This document shows positions 1-6,403 of a stretch of 9,715 nt of DNA, one piece after another. The first letter of the stretch is position 1, and every line of letters starts with the position of its first letter. The notes below the pieces were generated by a model. The model was given only the letters and a program-made list of their open reading frames with translations. It had not been told where the DNA came from and searched no databases. The DNA comes from Comamonadaceae bacterium (GTDB lineage: Bacteria > Pseudomonadota > Gammaproteobacteria > Burkholderiales > Burkholderiaceae_C), in NCBI GenBank assembly GCA_947455585.1, contig CANGOY010000054.1, positions 1 through 9,715 on the forward strand. The letters run 5' to 3'. Position numbers and translations under genes: made by a program.

Positions 1-62
1 ATGCCTTGGTCATGATCTTGGGCGTGTTCTTGCTGATGACGTGGTTCGTCTGGCTCAAATAA
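1..62 (+). CDS. nuoL: NADH-quinone oxidoreductase subunit L, C-terminal end (partial)
   Basis: Only the last 19 codons plus the TAA stop (60-62) are inside the window; the first complete codon begins at position 3. The visible residues, ALVMILGVFLLMTWFVWLK, form a hydrophobic segment ending in Lys, as expected for the last transmembrane helix of NuoL, the distal proton-pumping subunit of complex I. The identity rests mainly on context: the reading frame stops 12 bases before nuoM, and nuoL-nuoM-nuoN is the usual gene order. The nuoM ribosome binding site overlaps this stop codon. The 5' end lies outside the window. Confidence 0.85.
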   Translation, partial: ALVMILGVFLLMTWFVWLK

Positions 63-66
63 GGAG
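61..66 (+). promoter_or_regulatory. Shine-Dalgarno site of nuoM
   Basis: AAGGAG lies 8 bases upstream of the nuoM ATG at 75 and overlaps the nuoL TAA stop codon. It is a near-consensus ribosome binding site. Its position fixes the nuoM start and implies efficient translation in step with nuoL. Confidence 0.85.
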
Positions 67-74
67 AATAAAAA

Positions 75-1553
75 ATGGGTTTATTGAGCCTTGCCATTTG
101 GACGCCAATTCTGTTTGGCGTCATCTTGCTCGCCTTTGGGCGTGACGAACATGCAAAGGTCGTGCGCTGGGTCGCATTGATCGGTTCCATCATCAGTTTG
201 GCCGTCACGTTGCCGCTCTACAGTGGCTTCGATACCAGCACTGCAGCTTTGCAATTTGTTGAAAAATCGATGTGGATTGAGCGCTTCAATGTGTTCTATC
301 ACCTGGGCGTGGACGGCTTGTCTTTGTGGTTCATCTTGTTGACCGCTTTCATCACGGTGATTGTTGTGATCGCCGGTTGGGAAGTCATCACCGAGCGCGT
401 GAACCAATACATGGGCGCATTCTTGATTTTGAGTGGCTTGATGATTGGCGTGTTCAGCGCGGTCGACGGCATGCTGTTTTACGTGTTCTTTGAAGCCACG
501 TTGATTCCAATGTATTTGATCATTGGTATCTGGGGCGGCCCGAACAAAATCTACGCAGCGTTCAAGTTCTTCTTGTACACGTTGCTGGGTTCTTTGTTGA
601 TGCTGGTAGCCTTGATCTATCTTTACACCCAATCGGGCGGCAGCTTCGATTTGGCGACTTGGTACAAATTGCCATTGCCAGCGCATGCACAAACCTTGTT
701 GTTCTTTGCCTTCTTTGCAGCGTTTGCTGTGAAGGTGCCCATGTGGCCTGTGCACACCTGGTTGCCAGATGTGCACGTGGAAGCGCCTACCGGTGGTTCT
801 GCCGTGTTGGCTGCCATCATGTTGAAGCTTGGCGCTTATGGTTTCTTGCGTTTTTCATTACCCATCGCACCTGATGCCGCACGCGAATTCGCGTGGCTCA
901 TGATTGCTTTGTCACTCGTGGCCGTGGTCTACGTGGGCTTGGTGGCCATGGTGCAAGAAGACATGAAGAAGCTGGTGGCTTATTCATCGGTCGCGCACAT
1001 GGGTTTTGTGACCTTGGGCTTCTTCATCTTCAACGACATTGGCGTGTCTGGCGCTTTGGTGCAAATGATTGCCCACGGCTTTGTGTCTGCCGCCATGTTC
1101 TTGTCCATTGGCGTTTTGTATGACCGCATGCATTCGCGCGAAATCGCCAGCTATGGCGGCGTGGTCAACACCATGCCCAAGTTTGCAGCTTTTGCTTTGT
1201 TGTTCGGTATGGCCAACTGCGGCTTGCCAGGCACGGCAGGTTTCGTGGGCGAGTGGATGGTCATTTTGGGTGCTATCAAATACAACTTCTGGGTTGGCTT
1301 TGCTTCTGCTTCAGCTTTGATATTCGGCGCTGCTTACACCTTGTGGATGATCAAGCGCGTGTACCTTGGTCCAGTCGCCAATGACCATGTCAAAGAGCTG
1401 ACCGACATCAACGCGCGTGAGTTCTTCATGATGGCCTTGTTGGCAATAGCCGTATTGGCCATGGGTATCTTCCCAAAGCCATTCACCGATGTGATGGATG
1501 TGTCCGTGGCTGAGTTGCTCAAGCACGTGGCCTTGTCCAAGTTGCCCCAATAA
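75..1553 (+). CDS. nuoM: NADH-quinone oxidoreductase subunit M
   Basis: This 492-residue inner-membrane subunit of respiratory complex I belongs to the Mrp-antiporter-like family and forms one of the proton channels driven by NADH:ubiquinone electron transfer. The protein is hydrophobic throughout, with about 14 expected membrane helices. Key family features are visible: Glu140 in FFEATLIPMYL (equivalent to essential Glu144 of E. coli NuoM), Lys220 in FAVKVPMWPVHTWLPDVH (the buried lysine of the broken helix), His227, Lys251 in IMLKLGAYG, and the MKKLVAYSSVAHMGF motif near residues 297-311. The length is close to the 509 residues of the E. coli protein. The ATG start is preceded by AAGGAG at 8 bases. 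nuoN begins 15 bases after the stop, so both are in one operon. Leucine is encoded mainly by TTG. I see no defects. Confidence 0.98.
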   Translation: MGLLSLAIWTPILFGVILLAFGRDEHAKVVRWVALIGSIISLAVTLPLYSGFDTSTAALQFVEKSMWIERFNVFYHLGVDGLSLWFILLTAFITVIVVIAGWEVITERVNQYMGAFLILSGLMIGVFSAVDGMLFYVFFEATLIPMYLIIGIWGGPNKIYAAFKFFLYTLLGSLLMLVALIYLYTQSGGSFDLATWYKLPLPAHAQTLLFFAFFAAFAVKVPMWPVHTWLPDVHVEAPTGGSAVLAAIMLKLGAYGFLRFSLPIAPDAAREFAWLMIALSLVAVVYVGLVAMVQEDMKKLVAYSSVAHMGFVTLGFFIFNDIGVSGALVQMIAHGFVSAAMFLSIGVLYDRMHSREIASYGGVVNTMPKFAAFALLFGMANCGLPGTAGFVGEWMVILGAIKYNFWVGFASASALIFGAAYTLWMIKRVYLGPVANDHVKELTDINAREFFMMALLAIAVLAMGIFPKPFTDVMDVSVAELLKHVALSKLPQ

Positions 1554-1568
1554 AGAGGGATAGACCCA

Positions 1569-3059
1569 ATGATTGAAAAATTCAACTTAGCAGCGCTGTA
1601 CCCCGAGCTGTTGTTGGTCGTGATGACCATCGTGATTGCGATGCTCGACTTGTTCGTGAAATCACCTCGCCGCACGGCAACTTATGTGTTGTCGTTGTTG
1701 ACGATGGGTGTTGTGGCTGTGCTGCAAGCCCATGACGCCAGCAGTGGCACCACGGTGTACAGTTTTGGCAACATGGTGGTCTCTGACCCCATGGGCAACT
1801 GGCTCAAGTGCTTCTCAACCTTGGCGGTGTTTGTGACCTTGGTTTATGGTCGTCCTTATGCGGCTGACCGCGACATGCTCAAGCACGGTGGCGAGTTGTT
1901 CACTTTGGGCCTGTTTGCTTTGCTGGGCATGTACGTCATGATTTCTGGCAACAACTTCCTGGTGCTGTATCTCGGCGTGGAATTGTTGGCACTGTCTAGC
2001 TACGCTTTGGTGGCCTTGCGTCGCGATAACGCCACCTCATCTGAAGCTGCCATGAAGTACTTTGTGCTCGGCGCTTTGGGCAGCGGCTTCTTGCTCTACG
2101 GCATGTCTATGCTCTATGGCGCTACAGGTTCACTCGATATCAGCACCGTGTTCAAAGCGGTGTCATCCGGTCAAATCAACCACAAAGTGTTGGTCTTGGG
2201 CTTGGTGTTTGTAGTGTGTGGCTTGGGCTTCAAGTTCGGTGTGGTGCCTTTCCACATGTGGGTTCCCGATGTGTACCAAGGTGCGCCAACCGTGGTGACC
2301 CTCATGATCGGTGGCGCGCACAAATTGGCTGCATTTGCGATGACCATGCGTTTGTTGGTAGAAGGCTTGATGCCTTTGGCCATCGATTGGCAGCAAATGT
2401 TGATGGTGCTGTCTGTTGCCTCGTTGTTGATCGGTAACTTGGCTGGTATCGCGCAAACCAACATGAAACGCATGATTGCGTTCTCTACGATTTCCCAAAT
2501 GGGCTTTGTGCTGATTGGTTTGTACTCTGGCGTGGTCAATGGCAACACGGCTGCTGCGGCCAACGCCTACAGCTCTGCCATGTTCTATGTGGTCACGTAT
2601 GTGCTCACCACTTTGGCTGTGTTCGGCATCATCATGTTGTTGGCACGCGAGGGTTTTGAGAGCGAAGAAATCGCTGACTTTGCAGGCTTGAACGAGCGCA
2701 GCCCACTGTACGCAGGCGTGATGGCTTTGTGCATGTTCTCTTTGGCTGGCGTGCCCCCCATGGTCGGCTTTGCTGGCAAGTTGTCGGTGTTGCAAGCTTT
2801 GGTGGCCTCTGACCAACCCGGTGCCATTGCCTTGGCTACTTATGCTGTGATGATGTCCTTGTTGGCCGCGTTCTATTATTTGCGTGTTGTCAAAGTCATG
2901 TACTTTGATTCGCCCTTGACTGCAAGCACAGTGTCTGCCGGCAAAGACGTGCGTGTGGTCTTGTTGATCAACAGTGGCTTGTTGTTGGTGTTGGGCTTGT
3001 TGCCTGGTGGCTTGATGACTTTGTGCGCACGCGCCATCATTTCTACCTTGGGTACTTAA
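1569..3059 (+). CDS. nuoN: NADH-quinone oxidoreductase subunit N
   Basis: This 496-residue antiporter-like membrane subunit of complex I is usually the last nuo gene. Family landmarks are present: Glu138 in YLGVELLALSSYAL, Lys163 in AAMKYFVLGALGSG, Lys222 in GFKFGVVPFHMWVPDVYQGAPT with His229, Lys252 in GGAHKLAAF, and Lys404 in GFAGKLSVLQAL. These correspond to the proton-path residues studied in E. coli NuoN. The ATG at 1569 has a purine-rich AGAGGGA about 8 bases upstream, immediately after the nuoM stop. The length is slightly above the 485 residues of the E. coli protein. An intrinsic terminator begins 20 bases after the TAA stop, marking the end of the nuo operon. No other small gene fits before the next coding region. 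Confidence 0.98.
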   Translation: MIEKFNLAALYPELLLVVMTIVIAMLDLFVKSPRRTATYVLSLLTMGVVAVLQAHDASSGTTVYSFGNMVVSDPMGNWLKCFSTLAVFVTLVYGRPYAADRDMLKHGGELFTLGLFALLGMYVMISGNNFLVLYLGVELLALSSYALVALRRDNATSSEAAMKYFVLGALGSGFLLYGMSMLYGATGSLDISTVFKAVSSGQINHKVLVLGLVFVVCGLGFKFGVVPFHMWVPDVYQGAPTVVTLMIGGAHKLAAFAMTMRLLVEGLMPLAIDWQQMLMVLSVASLLIGNLAGIAQTNMKRMIAFSTISQMGFVLIGLYSGVVNGNTAAAANAYSSAMFYVVTYVLTTLAVFGIIMLLAREGFESEEIADFAGLNERSPLYAGVMALCMFSLAGVPPMVGFAGKLSVLQALVASDQPGAIALATYAVMMSLLAAFYYLRVVKVMYFDSPLTASTVSAGKDVRVVLLINSGLLLVLGLLPGGLMTLCARAIISTLGT

Positions 3060-3078
3060 GCGGCGTATCGCTCTAACG

Positions 3079-3104
3079 AAGCCAGCTCTTGAGCTGGCTT
3101 TTTT
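3079..3104 (+). terminator. Rho-independent terminator of the nuo operon
   Basis: AAGCCAGCTC and GAGCTGGCTT form a perfect 10-base-pair inverted repeat (3079-3088 with 3091-3100), which would fold with a small loop. Six T residues follow at 3099-3104. The stem is G+C-rich at its centre and sits 20 bases after the nuoN stop, the expected position for an intrinsic terminator. The T-run ends one base before the start codon of the next gene. Confidence 0.9.
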
Positions 3105-3105
3105 C

Positions 3106-3699
3106 ATGATGACTATGACCTCCACATCCACCGACGGCCATTTGATCGAACACAACCTTGACCATGTCGAGCTGTTCAAAGGCCACTTTTTGCACGCGTT
3201 TCGCGACACCGTGCGTTTGCCCAGCGGTGACACCGCCACGCGTGAGTTTGTCATTCACCCGGGCGCAGTGATGATCATTGCCATGCGCGACGATGGCCGC
3301 TTGGTGATGGAGCGTCAATACCGTTATCCCGTGCAACAAGTGATGATTGAGTTTCCTGCGGGCAAGCTCGACGCAGGTGAAGACCGCTTGGTGTGCGCCC
3401 AGCGTGAGCTGTTAGAAGAAACTGGTTATCGCGCTGCTGAGTGGGCGCATGCAGGTGTGCTGCACCCCGTTATCAGCTACTCCACCGAGTTCATCGATAT
3501 TTGGTTTGCGCGCGGCCTCACGCAAGGTGAGCGCCAGTTGGACGAAGGTGAATTCCTTGATGTGTTCGACGCCAGCATGGAGGAGCTGTTGGCATGGTCG
3601 CGCGACGGCCAACTGACCGACGCCAAAACCTTGACGGGTTTGCTCTGGCTGCAAAACCACCTCAGTGGCGCGTGGCCCTTGGACTGGACGCGCGTGTGA
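3106..3699 (+). CDS. Nudix hydrolase, ADP-ribose pyrophosphatase-like (NudF/ADPRase group)
   Basis: This 197-residue soluble protein carries a complete Nudix box at residues 86-108: GKLDAGE, seven residues, then RELLEETGY, matching Gx5Ex7REUxEExGU, which binds the catalytic divalent metal. The preceding RQYRYPVQQVMIEFPAGKLD and the following HPVISYSTEFIDIWFARGL resemble ADP-ribose pyrophosphatases, which hydrolyse ADP-ribose to AMP and ribose-5-phosphate. The exact substrate is inferred. The start is uncertain: in-frame ATGs occur at 3106, 3109 and 3115, and none has a good Shine-Dalgarno sequence because the upstream bases belong to the nuo terminator. About 22 residues precede the conserved FKGHFLH segment, so any of these starts is plausible. 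The stop overlaps the GTG start of the DUF1178 gene (GTGA), so the pair is probably translated together. Confidence 0.93.
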   Translation: MMTMTSTSTDGHLIEHNLDHVELFKGHFLHAFRDTVRLPSGDTATREFVIHPGAVMIIAMRDDGRLVMERQYRYPVQQVMIEFPAGKLDAGEDRLVCAQRELLEETGYRAAEWAHAGVLHPVISYSTEFIDIWFARGLTQGERQLDEGEFLDVFDASMEELLAWSRDGQLTDAKTLTGLLWLQNHLSGAWPLDWTRV

Positions 3700-4229
3700 A
3701 AGTGTTAGACCTGCAATGCGGCCAGCACCATGTGTTTGAAGGCTGGTTTGGCTCTGAAGTCGATTTTCAAAGCCAGCTCGCGCGTGGCTTGGTGGCGTGC
3801 CCGATGTGCGGCGATGCAGCCGTCACCAAAAAGCTCAGTGCGCCACGTTTGAACTTGAACACCACACGCGGTGAGCGCGAGACAGCGGGCAACGCTGCTG
3901 GCAATTCATCAGACAGGGCGGGTGTTCCTCAAGCTGAGAATGCACCCACGCCTGCAGCCCCCACACTACCTAGCCTACAAGATGTGCCCAACTTGGAGCC
4001 CGCGCAATTGCAAGCCGCTTTGCTCAAGATGGTGCGACACGTCGTGGCCAACACCGAAGACGTGGGCAACAGCTTTCCCGAAGAAGCTCGCAAGATGCAC
4101 TACGGCGAAGCCGAGCAGCGCAACATTCGCGGCCATGCCACACCCGAAGAAACCGAAGAGTTGATGGACGAGGGCATTGCGGTCATGCCTTTGCCGCTGC
4201 CCGACGTGCTCAAAGAGCCGTTGCAGTAA
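3696..4229 (+). CDS. DUF1178 family protein (putative zinc-ribbon protein of unknown function)
   Basis: This is a 177-residue protein of a conserved proteobacterial family with no established function. I place the start at GTG 3696, which shares GTGA with the Nudix stop, because the family begins with MKVLDLQC. An upstream in-frame ATG at 3594 would add 34 residues encoded inside the Nudix gene and is unlikely. Cys8, a His at 11 or 12, and the CPMCG pair Cys35/Cys38 resemble a zinc-ribbon site. The N-terminal HVFEGWF segment and the C-terminal segment (about residues 97-177, including EEARKMHYGEAEQRNIRGHA) are family-like. Between them, residues 52-96 form a polar Ala/Pro/Thr-rich linker. No clear Shine-Dalgarno precedes the GTG, which suggests coupling to the Nudix gene. 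The 3' end overlaps the convergent miaA gene by 20 bases. Confidence 0.9.
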   Translation: MKVLDLQCGQHHVFEGWFGSEVDFQSQLARGLVACPMCGDAAVTKKLSAPRLNLNTTRGERETAGNAAGNSSDRAGVPQAENAPTPAAPTLPSLQDVPNLEPAQLQAALLKMVRHVVANTEDVGNSFPEEARKMHYGEAEQRNIRGHATPEETEELMDEGIAVMPLPLPDVLKEPLQ

Positions 4230-5223
4230 AGCGCGTCACAGCGTTCAGTGTTTTCGCCAACGCATCAGGCGCATCACACGCAATGACGATGCGCTCATCC
4301 ATGCCGCGCAACCAGGTGAGTTGACGCTTCGCTAACTGGCGTGTAGCGGCTACGCCCAGCTCGTGCAACTGCGGCAAGATGCTTTCAGGTGAGGCACCCA
4401 TGGCCTGCGCACGGTCAAGCAGCTCCCACGCTTGGCGATAGCCCACACAACGCATGCTGGGCAAATCGATGTGTAAGTCACCACGCGCACGCAGCGCTTG
4501 CACTTCGGCCAAAAAGCCCCCCGCCAACATGATGTCAAAGCGCTGCGCGATACGCCCGTGTAGCCATACGCGGTTGACAGGCTCAAGCGAGAGTAAAGGC
4601 ATGTTCAATGCGGGTTGCGTGGCACGCGTCGCATCGGCTTCAGCAAACCATTGCGACAAGGCTTTGCCGCTCACGCGCCACACTTCGAGCGCGCGTGAGA
4701 TGCGTTGCGCATCGTTGGGCGCCAAGCGTGCTGCGGTGATGGGGTCTACCTTGGCCAGCTCGGCGTGCATCGCAGGCCAGCTCAAGGCAAGGGCTTGTTG
4801 TTCAATCTCGGCACGCAACTCTGGCTGCGCAGTAGGCAGGTCGTCTATGCCGTCGCGCAAAGCTTTGAGGTAAAGCATGGTGCCGCCTACAAGCAATGGC
4901 AGCTTGCCGCGCGCGCGGATGTCGGCCATCAAGGTGGCGGCATCACGTGCAAACGCAGCGGCACTGTAGGCCTGCAATGGGTCGCGAATGTTGATGAGGT
5001 GGTGCGGTACTTGCGCCAACTCTTCGGCATTGGGCTTGGCCGTGCCAATGTCCATGCCCCGATACACCAAGGCTGAGTCGATGCTGATAATTTCAACCGG
5101 CCACGCTTGTGCAATGGCTAAAGCTGCCGCCGTTTTACCGCTGGCGGTGGGGCCGACCAAGGCGATGGCGTCGACCGACCAACCGTTCGCGCAGCCAGAT
5201 GCAGAGGTCGACGGTTTAGACAC
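4210..5223 (-). CDS. miaA: tRNA dimethylallyltransferase (i6A37 synthesis)
   Basis: MiaA transfers a dimethylallyl group to N6 of adenosine 37 in tRNAs that read UNN codons. The 337-residue protein contains the P-loop GPTASGKT (24-31), SIDSALVYRGMDIGTAKP (48-63), the LVGGTMLYLKAL segment (111-122), DAQRISRALEV (171-181), LPSMRCVGYRQAWE (254-267) and TRQLAKRQLTWLRG (294-307). All are close to E. coli MiaA, and the length is slightly above the usual 300-320 because of a polar N-terminal extension. The start is GTG at 5223, supported by GGAGG five bases upstream inside the end of the MFS gene. The first 8 bases overlap the MFS reading frame. This is the last gene of the mutL-MFS-miaA unit. Its 3' end overlaps the DUF1178 gene from the opposite strand. 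Confidence 0.97.
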   Translation of the reverse strand: MSKPSTSASGCANGWSVDAIALVGPTASGKTAAALAIAQAWPVEIISIDSALVYRGMDIGTAKPNAEELAQVPHHLINIRDPLQAYSAAAFARDAATLMADIRARGKLPLLVGGTMLYLKALRDGIDDLPTAQPELRAEIEQQALALSWPAMHAELAKVDPITAARLAPNDAQRISRALEVWRVSGKALSQWFAEADATRATQPALNMPLLSLEPVNRVWLHGRIAQRFDIMLAGGFLAEVQALRARGDLHIDLPSMRCVGYRQAWELLDRAQAMGASPESILPQLHELGVAATRQLAKRQLTWLRGMDERIVIACDAPDALAKTLNAVTRFTATAL

Positions 5224-6403
5224 GCGGGCCTCCGCGTCGCAGCACCAACACCCAAGCCGACAAGGCCGTCAGCACCGACCAAAATGCGATGCTTTGCACC
5301 ATCGGCATGGCTGAACCGTCTTTGGCTGCACCCAGCCACAACCCAGTGGCAAAAGCTGCAGCCATCATCAAAAAACCGCCTAAGGCAGAAGCTGCGCCAG
5401 CCGCTTTGGGAAAGGGGCCCACCGCACCGCTTTGACCACAGGGCTGGTGTATGCCGTGTGCCAAGATGAACAAATAAAACGGCCCCATCAAGCCCGCCAC
5501 GCTTTGCCAGCCCAGCCATGCATTGAGGGCCATCCAGCAGCCCCCCACCAAGCTGAATGCGCCACCGATGGCTACTGTGTGTGCCACGCCGTAGCGAGCC
5601 AGCAAGCGGCGGCACAACACCGTGCCCAGCAAATACGTGAAGGCCATCGAGAAAAGCAACAAGCCATATTGCCAACGCGCCAAGCCTAGCAAGTTGATGA
5701 AGACAAATGAGGATGAAGCCAAGAAGGTAAAAAGCCCGCCGTAAGAGCCCAGCGACACGCAGGTGAAGGCCACAAACGTTGGGTGTCGCACGATGTGCCA
5801 CCACGTGTTTGCCAACACCTTGAGGTGCACCGCGTGTGGGTTTTTGCGGTGCACGGTCTCTTTGAATTTCCAAGCCACCAAGCCAAGAGCAATGGCACCA
5901 AAGCCCATGACCAAACTCAGTGCGGCATGCCAGCTAAACAGGTCGGTCAGCAAGCCACCCAAAGGTGCACTGGCACAGGCCAAGACGCCTAAGCCGGTCA
6001 GCGCCTTAGACATCACACCTGCACCCGTTTCGGGTGTGTAGAGGTCGCGCACGATGGCACGTGCACACATCACCACTGCGCCCATGGCCGCGCCTTGCAG
6101 CGCGCGCCATACGATGAGCTCGTGCATGCTGCTGGCTAACACGCATCCCAAGCCTGCTAGGGTGAACGTGGCCAAGCCACACAACAAAATTGGACGACGA
6201 CCAAAACGGTCGGATAGCGGACCCCACACCAGCTGCGAGGTGCCAAAGGCCAAGAGCAAAGCGCTGAGGGTGAGTTGAACCTGAGACAGCTCCGCACCAA
6301 ACTCTGCCTTGATGGCGGGCAGTGCGGGTAAATACAAATCGGTGGCCACCGGCTGAATGCCCAGCAGCATCGACAGTAAAACAATGATGAGCGTGGGTGA
6401 CAT
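5216..6403 (-). CDS. MFS multidrug efflux transporter, Bcr/CflA-like
   Basis: This is a 395-residue, 12-helix-type major facilitator inner-membrane protein. It shows family signatures of Bcr/CflA proton-coupled exporters: TDLYLPALP in the first helix (about residues 21-29), the motif A loop GPLSDRFGRRP (61-71) between helices 2 and 3, RALQGAAMGA followed by ARAIVRDLY (about 100-122), ASAPLGGLL (144-152) and SWHAAL near 158. The substrate cannot be told from sequence; drug export is inferred from the subfamily. I chose ATG 6403, which forms TGATG with the mutL stop. A TTG one codon upstream (6406) is possible. No Shine-Dalgarno is visible, so translation probably depends on termination at mutL. 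The stop lies inside miaA (8-base overlap). A transporter is not part of the usual mutL-miaA pair, so it is probably an insertion into that cluster. Confidence 0.93.
   Translation of the reverse strand: MSPTLIIVLLSMLLGIQPVATDLYLPALPAIKAEFGAELSQVQLTLSALLLAFGTSQLVWGPLSDRFGRRPILLCGLATFTLAGLGCVLASSMHELIVWRALQGAAMGAVVMCARAIVRDLYTPETGAGVMSKALTGLGVLACASAPLGGLLTDLFSWHAALSLVMGFGAIALGLVAWKFKETVHRKNPHAVHLKVLANTWWHIVRHPTFVAFTCVSLGSYGGLFTFLASSSFVFINLLGLARWQYGLLLFSMAFTYLLGTVLCRRLLARYGVAHTVAIGGAFSLVGGCWMALNAWLGWQSVAGLMGPFYLFILAHGIHQPCGQSGAVGPFPKAAGAASALGGFLMMAAAFATGLWLGAAKDGSAMPMVQSIAFWSVLTALSAWVLVLRRGGPRV
5229..5233 (-). promoter_or_regulatory. Shine-Dalgarno site of miaA inside the MFS coding sequence
   Basis: On the minus strand GGAGG ends five bases before the GTG at 5223. 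It is encoded by the Gly-Gly codons near the end of the transporter. It is the main reason for choosing the GTG start, as no ATG is available before the P-loop. Confidence 0.75.

Noticed and set aside
81..776. A 231-codon minus-strand open frame opposite nuoM
   Set aside because: It shows the same Gln/His-rich mirror composition, has no family resemblance, and lies wholly inside a clear nuoM gene.
2163..3254. A 363-codon open frame on the minus strand opposite nuoN and the Nudix start
   Set aside because: The translation is very rich in Gln and His, as expected when abundant TTG and GTG codons are read in complement. It has no recognisable domain and crosses the terminator. It is a shadow of nuoN.
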